Assembly (NCBI GenBank): GCA_963377175.1
Contig: CAUJNA010003297.1
Location: forward strand, 109,736-173,735
Origin: Effrenium voratum
Taxonomy: Eukaryota > Sar > Dinophyceae > Suessiales > Symbiodiniaceae
Length of the DNA: 64,000 bases
Reading direction: 5' to 3'
The position numbers were made by a program, and so were the translations under genes. The number at the start of each line of letters is the position of its first letter. Positions within the stretch are counted from its first letter, which is position 1. Shown here in pieces: positions 44,399-55,459 of the stretch. The notes below the pieces were generated by a model. The model ran no database searches. It had not been told where the DNA came from and was given only the letters and a program-made list of their open reading frames with translations.

Positions 44399-45149
44399 CT
44401 GAAGCGATCATGTATCTCGGACGGGGACGATGTATGAGTAGCCCATATTTGGCAGAGTCCAAGCATAGCTACCTCAAAAACTTAACACAATTCGAACAGT
44501 GTTGCACTAGCATGTGGCCAACATGAACGACAGGAACCTCGCGCCAAACGGGAACAGCGAAGTAGAGGCTGCCTGGATCATGAGCGACAGTGCCAAGTTT
44601 TTCATTATTCTCATTGCCGGAGAGTTTGAAGCATGCCATCCGAAAGCGAAGAGATGGACCAGCTATAGTGTTCAACAACATCTCCGGCAAGGTGTGAGTC
44701 TTTCTATGTTTCCGTGTATTCTGCTTTTCATGAGCTACCTTGGTCCTCTTGTATGGAACCAGGTGAACGGCGCAAAGAGAGCAAGGAAAACAAACAATTC
44801 ATCATAGCAAGTTGATTCCGTGCCTCTTAGCCGAAACAAGTTCAATGCTGTAAATGCTGAATGGCTAACTCGTGCGCACATCCACAAACTCATTTCAAAC
44901 CAGGCTGCCCAGCGCGCCACTGGTGTAGCTGCACACTCACGCGAGCTAGTCAATTAGTGATAAGCCCATTTTGCAGAATCAATTCTCGACTCGCTTGCAA
45001 GTCTATTTTTAATGGAACCCAAGAAGGGGCAACAAAACAAACTCTCCTTGATAAAGATGGCTTTGTGTGTTCCATGGTAATTAATCTGTGGGGAGTAGGG
45101 GAGTAGCAGGCATTTTGAGCACTACTCATGGCAGTCAGTCCTTCATCAA

Positions 45150-45290
45150 TGCCAGTGTAGACCGGAGCTGGGTGCCATCACAGGATCGAAGGTAAGCTGT
45201 TGCTTCTCCTCAGCCGTCGTGGGCCGTCGCGGAAACCTGTGTCGACTCAACTTTGCCAGGTTCCTGAAAACTGCTTTGGCAGAAATAGAA
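45150..45290 (-). other. Exon-like segment, unassigned
   Basis: A minus frame after TTTTCAG reads NLAKLSRHRFPRRPTTAEEK, then QQLTFDP before a GTGATG donor. The same region upstream (45300-45480) is a polypurine tract on the plus strand. No family recognised; phase not linked to a neighbour. Confidence 0.3.
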
Positions 45291-46265
45291 TCAGCAATTG
45301 ACGGGGAAGAGAAGAGCGATGAGAAGCCAGGAGAGGAGAGAGAAAAGAACGGACAGGAGGAGAGGAAAATAAACGCGGCAAAGGGTTGGGGGGGGAGGGA
45401 AAAGAACCAAGGCACAGAGAAAGAATGAGAGAAGAGGGGAAGGAAGAAGTGAGAAAAGTTGGGAAAAGGGCAACAAGAACTGCTGGGAAATGAGACGAGA
45501 AGACAGGCGACAGCAAAGACAGCAGCGAGCGACCGAGGCAATGTACTGCTAAAAGCCATGCCTGCTATTTCAAGACTCAGTATTTATTTGATATCCAATC
45601 CCATTGGCCTCCTACACAAGCAGGGACTTCTGCTAGCTAATCTAGCTTCGTGAAAAACAAGCTTTGCAGGTTCAGCTCAGCGTCTTGAGCCGTCCTTCCA
45701 TCTTGAAAGTTGTGCGGAGTCCACGCTGAGCTGTGTGGGTCCTCAGAGGTATGCATCAACATCAATAGCTTGCTTTGGAGTACATGCAACATGGAGCAGA
45801 AAACACAAATCGTTGACCAGTTGAGGTGGTTGTCGGCAGGCCTTTGGTGTGATCGTTCCGAAAGAAACGAGTGAACATAATGTGAACTGCCCAGCTGCTC
45901 GCAACAAACAGAATTGCCATCGCTACTTGCACATTCGGCTCGGCATGGTGCGCGTTGAGCCATCTTGCAGCCTAAGCACGGCTTTTGGAGTTGTGCTTGG
46001 AAGGGAGAATCATGCTGCGCACAAGCCATACGGCTGCGGTGTAGCAAGCAGCTTGATACTTGCATCTACCGGTTCGCTAATCCAAGTGGACAAGCGAATG
46101 GGCTCCAAGAAACTTGGTCTCAGCTGTCTCACATATTGAATTAAGGGCGGTGGTGTTACTCTGTTGTGCTTTTTCAGACGTGAGATCGCAATCCACAAGC
46201 CGGTGATGCCAAAGCAGCATCGTCGTTTTCGGCCTGTGCAAGAACAAGCGAAAAGGGAGACACAT

Positions 46266-46317
46266 ATAATATATATATATATATATATTATATATATAAT
46301 ATATATATATATATATT
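46266..46317. repeat. AT dinucleotide microsatellite
   Basis: About 25 AT units with two phase breaks (TTATATATAATA). Self-complementary, able to form a cruciform. Confidence 0.95.
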
Positions 46318-46836
46318 GGACCTATAGCGCAGCCTACCCTGCTCTTCACGGCATTCAGTTTGGGTCACATCGGCAACCTTATAAATATTATTTTATTTAA
46401 ATCACTGATTGCTTAGGGGGATTTCCGCCATCAGCAAGAAGTGCATTGTAAACCCTGTTCAATGCAGCTTTGCATGATTGGATTGGGCACACACACACAC
46501 ACATACACACCCTTCGCAAGCTGACAAGGGGCAACGTTGAATACCATGAGAATGCAAGGCTTGTCAGAAAAGGAACCTTGCACTGGCGTGTCATCTCACT
46601 TGCAGGGTGAAAGAAAGTGGCCAGCACGAATTCAGACACTGCCTTGGATAAAGCTAAATTTACACATACACACTTGTCATGTCTTTGACCTGTGCTTCAA
46701 TGGCTGTTTGCTCCGCCTTTGACACTTCCTTCTCATTCCTTTGACCCTACACAAAGAACACAGCATTGCCAACTCATCTACAGTGATCTTCCTGGTGTGA
46801 ATGCAACACGCAGTTTGCGCTTTTGGACTTGCACAC

Positions 46837-46945
46837 ATCGTTCCACATGCTGATGCGATGCCGTGCCCGACTCCCCGCCTCTGTGGGCCCCAGCAGCCCA
46901 GTAAGGCGCATGTCATCCCCCAGCCGTGCTAGGACTCCGCCGGTC
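46837..46945 (-). CDS. Probable exon, unassigned gene
   Basis: Follows a CAAG acceptor with a one-base start and ends GAT before GTGTGC. Reads GGVLARLGDDMRLTGLLG then SRARHRISMWND; third-position GC is high and the alternative frames are less protein-like. No family recognised and no joined neighbour. Confidence 0.45.
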
Positions 46946-47194
46946 CTTGGGCGCAATCTGCTAGCTCAAGTTGGCTGAAATTGCGGCGTCTTACATGTAT
47001 TTCCCAACATCTTGCAGCGTACATGTTTGTTCCGTGTTCGCTTCGTGGAAGCAAGACGTTTGCGGGTGTCCTAGCAGGATGTATCAAACCGCAAGGGATC
47101 CGTTTAGTCAAGCAAACACGCTGATTGTCAGACTTACATCATGTTGTAAAGAAGAATATTCTATCAATGTTGCCAATGCCAGCAAGCTATCCCT

Positions 47195-47296
47195 CCCTCT
47201 ATTTCTTTCTCTCTCTCTCTCTCTAGCTAGCTCTCTCGCATCTCTCTCTGCTCCCATTGCGCGCACACACGCGCACAGACACACACACACACACGC
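47195..47296. repeat. CT run and CA run
   Basis: TTTCTTTCTCTCTCTCTCTC followed, after TAGCTAGC, by an ACACAC run at 47262-47295. No gene recognised in the flanking 47.0-48.6 kb. Confidence 0.85.
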
Positions 47297-50200
47297 CAAT
47301 AGCTTGTGCTTCCAATCTTCACGCAGGAGATGCTGAAGAAGGTCCGCACTCGCACCCCCCCCCACGTTTGGCACCTGCATAAATCTAAAAGCTTCATCTC
47401 TCCGCTTTTCAAACTTATCAATGGCATTGCCGCAGCTAGGTTTGCGGAAATGCCACTGCCCGACACAAAGTACACATACTATCAACGGCGGTCAGAACTT
47501 AGTTTGAATGAAACTATGAGCATGCAAAGGCCGATAATATGTTCTGGCCACCTCGCCGCCAAAACCAAGATCATTCAAACCACAAATCAACATGCATAAT
47601 ACATGATCATCCCACTGGTTTGCGCTTGAAGATCAAGATGGCCTCTATGGCAAGACATGTCAACATGTGATGTGTCGCAAGCGAGAATTCAGCGATGGAG
47701 GTCGCCTTCGGCTTGGGATCCCAGACTTGACACTGCCAGTGAGATGCTGCGCGGATGGCTTGCCCATCAAGGCAGCCTGGCAAGAAATGCTTGTGTTCGA
47801 AATTACCATTGAACTCTTGATTGGAAGGACACAAAATGAAAGCGTGCAATGTTTTGACACTTCAACTCAACTCAATGGGATGACAAATAACATGGCCCCT
47901 CACAAACACAGCTGCTGACAGGCATGTTCATAAGGAAACAGATGCAAAGGAGTCAAACTGTTTTGCTGTCACCTTTGAACAAACAACACAATGCATTTCA
48001 ATGCGCATTCAACTTTATCACAGCGGCAAAAACACAAGCCCACAGATTTCAGAAGCTTCGGTTCTGATAGCAAAGTCTGTTGATGCAGTGCCAATAGCTG
48101 GATGCAGCAGCCAGAGAAGCCTTTTGGAGTAAAGTGGCGGTGTTCAAAGCAGTTGTGGGACTCACGTGACAAGCAAGGGCGCTCCTATCGCCTCAAAGCG
48201 AGCTTTCAACACGAAAGCACCTGGGCAAGAAACAGAATGGTTGGCACTCTATGACTCTATGCTTCCTTTAAGAGGACATGGGCGGACTTTCGAGAGTAGA
48301 CATATAAGTATGGCCGGTGGCTCAGGTGGTAAACATACACTGTGTTGTTCAAGAACAGATAGATGGACTGCCAATGCCAACCTGTTGTGCCCTGGCAATA
48401 ATGCGTTGTGTTGTTGACTTGTGGAATCACTACTGACCTTGTTTCTGGATCCCCATTGTGCGCAAAACTCGTGGTTACGAAAAGGCGAATGCTTGGAGCG
48501 AGACGAGGTTGGGGGATGGACCTTTTGCGGACTGCCCTGCTTGGATGCAATCAATCTCTGCAAGGCTCAGCATCAATCGCCAAAGCGTCATGAAAGGCAA
48601 TGACCTCGTTCACCTCTGAATTTCCTCGAACCGAAAAAACTCCCCTGGATTCCGTGAAATTATCGCTGACAGCTCAGTTTGAGATACTCCCCGCCAGGGC
48701 CGAGTCATCAGAGTCTTGTAAGGCATCCTGTGGTGATCCTGTCGGCTGGCGAATGATCCGGCAGCCTTACTCTCCAAGACCTGTTCAGGAGGCCTGCAGC
48801 ATGCAAGCAAGGTTTGCTGAATTCATGGTTTGCAGTTCGCTTCAATGTCCTCCATCCTGGCATTTCCTGGAGAGTATGGATACAAATGACTCTGTTTGAG
48901 AGCGCTCCATTGTTCTCAAATGCAGCATCCTAATCCGGATGCAACACAAAAGTCCATATAACGAATTTGTCACAGCTGGCACGCAACAGGCTCTTTCATC
49001 TCATGTCAGTTGCCTGCCCTAGTTTCATTGATGTTCCACCAACAGTTCGAGCGAGTGCAAGCGTCGGCCTTGTAATTGTATGAAAGCTATCATGCCTGCA
49101 AGAACAACATGACTGCAAAGAAAGGAATGCTTCATGTTCGAATCCGGACTTATGGATGTTCAGATAACTGTATCTTCTAGTTCAAGTTGACACATGCCTG
49201 ATTCCCTGACGCTAGCTTCTTCGGCAAACTGAACGTGCAATCAGAAACACACCTTTGCATTGGGCGAGCTCAGTGGTTCAGCCAGATGCCCAACAGGACA
49301 TTGCCAATGCTAAAACATTTAAAACTCTGAAAACAATGCTTTGCCAATGCTTTTTGCCCCATGCATGTTCCATCTGTCCTTCTAGAGAATGCCCCAGGCG
49401 CGGCGTGGTGCGGCCTTGTGAAGCCATGGGCTTTGATCAAATGCTGGAATGTAATCCATCGAAGCGCATGTTCAACTCATTTCGACTGTCATACTGTCCT
49501 AGCCAGTGCGAGCAGGTGCTACAATCCAGTGTGCTCAAGCAAGGGTGCAGTCTCTCGCAAATCCGATGTGTCTGACTTAATGCAAATGTGTCCAAGGCTT
49601 CCTACTCCTCCAGCCCACGCCCCAGCCTTCAGAGGTGGCTGAATCCACGATAGCGTTCAGCCTGTGTGTGTCTTTAGACTAGAGAACGATCCGCCGAGAA
49701 TGGCGAAGGAATCTGCCAACTAGCAGACACTAGACACAACATCCCTCATGTAGCCTCTAACTGCAACTGGCGTGATTGAAGTGGATCAAACATTGGAAGC
49801 AGTGGGCAATGCGATTGCGGCAACCAACCACTTGAAGGGCTCCCTGATGTTCACATCAAACAACCAACTAGAGCTTGAACTGGCTTTGCTAGGTTTGCCT
49901 GTTGAGGGACACACGCTGCGCTACAGGCTAGCAAAATGCGACGCTTCATTCACAGTGGTCATGTTGTACACGATTTATAATGGTGGCTAGACGGTATCAA
50001 ACAAAGGGTACAATGCCCACGACAGTTTGCAGCCATTTTGGGCAAAATGCGACAGGGTGATGCAGCGTGTCTGATTTTGAACAAACATGTTTTACTCATT
50101 CTACACTTCAATTGATGCGGCATGTTGCGGCCAGCTCCGCGTGTGCGACGTAACATGGTGCAACCTGCATCAGCTTGCGGCATTATGCATTACCCTTTAC

Positions 50201-50436
50201 ACAGTTTGTTTGATACTGTTAAGCCACCCCTGAGTTTAGCCACATACTTCCGAAGGGTTTTACTTGCCTCAGCTCCATACGTTCCGAAAGTTCTGGGTCT
50301 TGTAGGTGTGGTCTCTTGCCTCAGACATTCCTGTTGTCCCGCGTTCCAAGATAAAAGACTTGCAGGTTTGAATCATGTTATGACTATATTAGACAATAAT
50401 ATATGGCAGGCTTGTTTTGGATCCTAAAAGCCACAC

Positions 50437-53400
50437 GTTTCCGAATGCCTCGCTCGTCTGGCACAAAAAGATCCGCCTCTCGTCATCCTCAATGGCAGCC
50501 ACATCCAGAGGCTGTGGCTGTCGCCTCAGCTCTGAGGTTGGGGCGCAAACTGATGGCAAGGTAAACTGCTCTTATTGCAGTGGTCAAACAGAAAATGGGC
50601 TTGAGAGAGTGAGAGAGTGAGAGAGAGAGAGAGACAGAAAGACAGACAAACAAACACAGACAAACAGAAGGAAGAACGAACACACAACACAAAGCAAGAA
50701 AGAGGAACGACAGGAAATAATGAAGACGGAAATAAGGAAGAAGGTAGTAACAAAAGCAATAAATAAATAAAGACAGAAACGAAAACAGAAGCAAGACAGA
50801 AAGACAGAAATAATTGAAGTACAGTAAGAAAGAGGGGCAGAAAAAGAGCAACATATAACGACAAACAAACAAACAAAAACGCAAACCGCCGCATTGCGAA
50901 CCTCCGCTCTTCGCTGCTCTTTAAAATAGCTGCATAGTTGCCTAGGCCTTTTCATGTTGCATTCTTCCTGGATGTAAAGCCGAGTCCTCCGTCGATTCCC
51001 TGAAGGCAACAACATAATATCTGCACTCACAAGCTTAGCAGCAATCCCCACTTGGAAAGCCGCCAGCGATTCGCCTTCTAGCAGTGTTGCCTCTCAGCTG
51101 CAACACATCCACATCCTGGATGAACACAAACATGAACAAATAAGTAATGAATGCCTCTTGTCAACTCATGGCAGTCCTGAGTGCCAATCAGAATCAGTGA
51201 GGGCTGCGCGGGCATGGCCCCTTGGGCCTGTTTTAGAGTTGATTCCATGAGTTGAGGAGATACAGCAAATAGGTAGCCTGTGAGATGTCAAATGTTGAAG
51301 GCATACGAGGAAGCAAACACAGTTCGTGTCAAGCCTACGGGGCCTACGGCTAGTCTGTGCGTTGCTTGCGGCCGAACATCCCCATGATGCAGCAACTTAC
51401 ACCAATCTACCTTGGCACCCCTCTGCAAGTAGAACTAGGGAAGCATATCAATCAGTGTCTTGGAATCATGCGCTGCTTCTGTGTAGACATCAGCCTGCGG
51501 CAACATCTGCTGTCACAATGCCTTGGCTGCTGCGCGATATGACGTGCAATCGGCTTAATTAAGCTTGAGCCCAAGGCATGATTATTCACTGCCCCCAACA
51601 AAAGATGTACACTGCGAAGCATAACACCAGTCCGCACATCCTGACAGCCACTGCCTGTGCAACATGTGCTAAGGAGTTGTGGGATCAGATCAAACCACCT
51701 CTTAGTGTGACCCATTTGGCTGCTGGCCGAAAACATGCCAGCCTTAACAACATGTGGCTATGGGTCAAATCCCCGGTACCCCCAGTGAACATCCCAATCC
51801 CCACTCAAATAGGTTCTAAAATGGGTGGTGCACCTTTCCCAAAATGGGATACCATTGGCTTTGAACCATGGCCATGTGCCAAAACGGCTGCTGCATTGTG
51901 CAGCGCCCGCCTTCAGCTGCTCAAGCTGCATGGCCTTCGCGCTTTTCGCCAGGCTCTGGAAGGCGCTGACCGCCTCCGCAGTGCCTCATGGGAGTCGAGG
52001 AAGCAAAGGCGACAGGGACGAGTGCTTCCCCTTCCAAAGCAGGGTTGGCTTATTGAAACAAAATGGGTCCAAACCTTCAGGAAGAACACCGCATGGCATC
52101 CCAAGCCACATCTTCAAGAATGACCCTGTTTAGCCATCCTCACTGCTGTTTGAAGCATCCTTGCTGTCCGCAAGTCGCCAGGAATTGCATTGTCCTTCCA
52201 GCATGGGTCAAGTGCAGCACAGCATGTTGGAGCTCGTCTATGGTTGCTGTTTACACAAATTTGCACCCGCCAATGACCCCCCATCCACCAAACCCCATCG
52301 TTGCCTGCCACAGTGAAGCTCCGGTTGTGAAGGTAGCCACTGATTTCACAGACCTGCAGGCCATGAATGGATTGCATGGGACAATCGTGAATGGACAATT
52401 GCAATTTTGGAAGGGCCTTTCGATATCACATGATGGTCTTTCAGAAAGGTGCAATTGCAAGGACGAAATGCTGCAAGGTCCGCAGAAGGGCATAATTAAA
52501 ACAGCTCGCCACCTGGCAAAAACTTGTTGCATCAACGGCACCTTCTGTGCGAGAAAATATACTATTGGCACTGACATTCAATTCTGGGCCAGGTTGCCGT
52601 TATGCATTGTGATCAACCTAGATACGGCTAAAAAAATGTACTTGCGTCACTAAATTGCATCTCAATTGAGACGCGCTAAACCCCAAAAGGGTATAGAAGC
52701 AGCAACTGGCCCACAAGATCTTTAGGCCCTCGATTGATTTCCACTGATCGCTGTGATCGCGTTTCGACCCGCTCTCTGCCTCTTCGGGGCCAGTTTGCTG
52801 CACAGCTTTTCGGCAAAGCTCGAGCACCTGCCACGGGAAGCACTTCCCTGCTGACCGTGGACAAGTACTGACTTGCCGGGACCAAAACAAGCAGAGTTCA
52901 GTACGTTCTCCAAACAACTTTTGAAACCAGCTATGCCTAAGCACCAATATGAGAGACCATCCCAAAACAGGCTTGCTCTGCTCATGAGCCCACAAAGGGA
53001 ACTCTAGCACTTCGTGGAATGGCACGAGGCAAATATTGTGATTAATGGTTGTTGCCGCCTACACTGCCGATTCAATCACACTTCTCCTGGCAATGCATGT
53101 TCAAGTACACCAAACACGTTGATCATACACATGTACTTGCGTAATTACCATCAACATCTCTCGATCAGGCTTGCCTTTGTTCATTCGTGTTTCCGCACCT
53201 CCTAGAAACACTTGCAGCAATCAAGCAATCGTCGTGCCTTTCCCTTACGAGGCCAAAGCAACGCTCAAGCCTTTAAGGTGCCTTGGCACAGTGCCCTCCG
53301 ATATTCAGCATTGCAAGTCACTGCAAACGGCTCAAAGCAGCAAAATATGGTCTTCCGGAGCTTCCCCATAGCCGGTACAACCCCGCCCGTGATTTCCACA

Positions 53401-53628
53401 AATTCTGGAAATGCGTCAACATAGGGGACTCTACAAATGATGGCGTTCTTTTTGATTTCCCTCTAAACCAAGCTGACAAACGCGCAGCCTAAGAACACAA
53501 ACACGCACATATCAGCTATAGATATGCCTTACCTGGTAAAGCAGTAATTCCCACATTTCAGTGCGGGCCTTCAGCTCTTCGAGCCCCACGACGCAGAGGC
53601 TAGCCTGGTTGAACAGCCCACGCTTCGG
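50437..53628 (-). CDS. Unidentified gene Z, four phase-matched exons
   Basis: Exons on the minus strand are 53628-53533 (PKRGLFNQASLCVVGLEEL, KARTEMWELLLYQ; GTAAGG donor), 52827-52728 (VLELCRKAVQQTGPEEAESG; GC donor), 51984-51907 (TAEAVSAFQSLAKSAKAMQL; GC donor) and 50531-50437 (LRRQPQPLDVAAIEDDERRI, FLCQTSEAFGN; GTGTGG donor). Intron phases 0, 1 and 1 agree at all three joins. The joined product is largely amphipathic helix (a probable coiled coil spanning the third and fourth exons). No family recognised. The first exon starts after a CAG in phase 0, so the true start lies above 53628, where the plastid-gene array sits from 53935. A possible terminal exon is DALQDSDDSALAGS followed by a stop near 48720-48665. 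Confidence 0.6.
50597..50850. repeat. GAGA and GACAGAAA purine-rich simple sequence
   Basis: GAGAGAGTGAGAGAGTGAGA then degenerate ACAGA/AAGA repeats up to about 50850. Between the last two gene Z exons, so intronic under that model. Confidence 0.85.
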
Positions 53629-53934
53629 CTGTGAAGCTGTGGTATGCAAATTTGACTCAAAGCAAAGGCAAAGGCAAAGGCGCTTTTTTGTCTCAGCATT
53701 TGTCTGCCTGTGGAGAAACATGGGACACCTTTTGTAAAATCAACATTTTCTATTGCGCAACGGATCCCCAGTGGTCCATGTGCACACTAGAGACTCGAAC
53801 ACAAAATGCGAGTGCGTTCCACAAGCACCGCGATGATGCTAAAACTGCTCTCGCCTAGTGCGAAGCTCACAACTGTAGACTTCACATTCATGGCCACATC
53901 TTTCAAACGTTCAACTTTTGCCCAAATAGGGTGC

Positions 53935-54375
53935 TCACGCCTTGTCCTTGAGGGTGCGGGCAGGGCTCAGCGCAGCGGAGAGCACGATGGCCAAGGCAAG
54001 GACGCCAGCCCCGGAGAGGCCGAATGCCAGGTAGAACCAATTCCAGGAGAGGCCGGCAATGCCGAAAGCTCCCAAAGCCTCCTTGTTGAAGATGCGGTCA
54101 AGGAAGGTGGCGACGTCCTCGTTGCCAGTGGAGGCGGCCAATGCACGCTGGGGCAGGGCCAAAGCCAACCCGATGGTCAATCCAAATGCCAAAGGCATCA
54201 TGGACGTGGAAGACTCAGTGTTGACCTTCAGCTGTTCCTCCGGTGCTGCCAGGGTTGCGAAGCTGTTGTGCTTTGGGGCCTCATGCTTGCCGTAGACCGC
54301 TGGCACGAAGCTCTGGACGGACGACAAAGCAAGCAGCACCACTCCGCAGCCAATCAACTTCGCGAATAGGGCCAT
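53935..54375 (-). CDS. Plastid-targeted thylakoid-type membrane protein, copy A
   Basis: 146 residues, intronless. The start is the ATG at 54375; an upstream TTG in frame is not a likely start. Residues 7-22 form a signal-peptide core (LIGCGVVLLALSSVQS) followed by FVP at 23-25, the FVAP-type motif that opens dinoflagellate plastid transit peptides. Residues 60-80 are a second hydrophobic stretch ending ALA before A81, a good thylakoid-processing site. The mature part would be about 65 residues: a short acidic N terminus, the segment LSWNWFY at 109-115, one membrane helix at about 114-136 and a basic LKDKA tail. This looks like a small single-helix photosynthetic subunit, but I cannot name it. 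The neighbouring copy 987 bp away encodes the same protein. Confidence 0.9.
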   Translation of the reverse strand: MALFAKLIGCGVVLLALSSVQSFVPAVYGKHEAPKHNSFATLAAPEEQLKVNTESSTSMMPLAFGLTIGLALALPQRALAASTGNEDVATFLDRIFNKEALGAFGIAGLSWNWFYLAFGLSGAGVLALAIVLSAALSPARTLKDKA

Positions 54376-54430
54376 TGCTATCAAAGGTGATGATCCGCAC
54401 TAACACTGAGACACCGCTCTACTCGGCAGG

Positions 54431-54453
54431 CTTGACAAAGAAATGGCAAACGC
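54431..54453 (-). promoter_or_regulatory. Relict spliced-leader-like motif upstream of copy A
   Basis: Read on the minus strand it is GCGTTTGCCATTTCTTTG then TCAAG. It keeps GCCATTT and CAAG of the dinoflagellate spliced leader (ending GCCATTTTGGCTCAAG), with small insertions and changes, about 55 bases before the ATG. Such relics mark genes that were re-inserted from spliced mRNA. Confidence 0.5.
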
Positions 54454-54522
54454 GCATTCAGTCCAACCATGTGCAGGCAAAGACATGGCAAACGTGCATT
54501 CAGTCCAACCATGTGCAGGAAT
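54435..54522. repeat. Two 42-bp direct repeats upstream of copy A
   Basis: The unit ATGGCAAACGCGCATTCAGT, then CCAACCATGTGCAGG, occurs at 54443 and again at 54485 with few changes. Each unit contains the GTTTGCCAT core of the spliced-leader-like motif on the minus strand. Copy B has only one such motif. Confidence 0.85.
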
Positions 54523-54921
54523 ACACACAAAAGCGCCAACATGAATATCAACATTGAAACTGGAGGCCGCCTCCGAGAGCAAGTTGCGGCAGCCGTTGCT
54601 TGACAATAGTAGCTGAGAGTGCCAAGCTCTGGTATTGTTCATGCAGCTCGACTACGCAAAGTGCTCTTTGAAAAGCATTCTCAACAAAATGGATCTATTT
54701 CATCAACTGCATGGCGGCCATGGCAACAGGGGTGCTGCTAAACCAGCACAGCGCAACACAATAGCTCTTGAGCAGCGCTTGTTCTTTTGTCGAATATGGT
54801 CACTGCCGTGGCATTGAGCCTTGGTCAGAAGAAGAACTCAGATGCACGTATTGTGGGTCAGGTAAAACTTGGCATGAGCCCGTCATAGTCATGAACTTTT
54901 GGCCTAGAATCCATGAAATGC

Positions 54922-55362
54922 TCACGCCTTGTCCTTGAGGGTGCGGGCAGGGCTCAGCGCAGCGGAGAGCACGATGGCCAAGGCAAGGACGCCAGCCCCG
55001 GAGAGGCCGAATGCCAGGTAGAACCAATTCCAGGAGAGGCCGGCAATGCCGAAAGCTCCCAAAGCCTCCTTGTTGAAGATGCGGTCAAGGAAGGTGGCGA
55101 CGTCCTCGTTGCCAGTGGAGGCGGCCAATGCACGCTGGGGCAGGGCCAAAGCCAACCCGATGGTCAATCCAAATGCCAAAGGCATCATGGACGTGGAAGA
55201 CTCAGTGTTGACCTTCAGCTGTTCCTCCGGTGCTGCCAGGGTTGCGAAGCTGTTGTGCTTTGGGGCCTCATGCTTGCCGTAGACCGCTGGCACGAAGCTC
55301 TGGACGGACGACAAAGCAAGCAGCACCACTCCGCAGCCAATCAACTTCGCGAACAGGGCCAT
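54922..55362 (-). CDS. Plastid-targeted thylakoid-type membrane protein, copy B
   Basis: Encodes exactly the same 146 residues as copy A, same strand, offset 987 bp. One silent difference was seen near the start (CTG here, CTA in copy A, the third codon); identity continues about 50 bp upstream of the ATG and stops soon after the stop codon. The spacer between copies is about 550 bp and unrelated to the flanks. Head-to-tail arrays of near-identical intronless genes are the usual form of highly expressed dinoflagellate genes. The leader, FVP motif and single membrane helix are as for copy A. Confidence 0.9.
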   Translation of the reverse strand: MALFAKLIGCGVVLLALSSVQSFVPAVYGKHEAPKHNSFATLAAPEEQLKVNTESSTSMMPLAFGLTIGLALALPQRALAASTGNEDVATFLDRIFNKEALGAFGIAGLSWNWFYLAFGLSGAGVLALAIVLSAALSPARTLKDKA

Positions 55363-55417
55363 TGCTATCAAAGGTGATGATCCCCACTAACACTGAGACA
55401 CCGCTCTACTCGGCAGG

Positions 55418-55440
55418 CTTGGCCAAGAAATGGCAAACGG
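55418..55440 (-). promoter_or_regulatory. Relict spliced-leader-like motif upstream of copy B
   Basis: Read on the minus strand: CCGTTTGCCATTTCTTGGCC then AAG. It matches the spliced leader (start CCGTAGCCATTT, end TGGCTCAAG) better than copy A does: CCGT, GCCATTT, TGGC and CAAG are all kept, with an extra TT for A, an inserted CT and one lost base. Confidence 0.55.
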
Positions 55441-55459
55441 CGAGGAACGGCTGAGACAC

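Noticed and set aside
45146..45559. 137-codon minus frame starting with a leader-like hydrophobic run
   Set aside because: Most of it is the complement of a purine-rich tract giving Ser/Phe/Leu runs; only the part at 45150-45290 is exon-like.
50025..50048. AGCCATTTTGG on the plus strand, matching the spliced-leader core
   Set aside because: An 11-base match that is half of a local palindrome (CATTTTGGGCAAAATG), with no gene downstream; chance is likely.
53806..54369. 187-codon plus-strand frame, and its twin at 54913-55377
   Set aside because: Exact antisense of the plastid-protein genes; conserved only because the other strand is.
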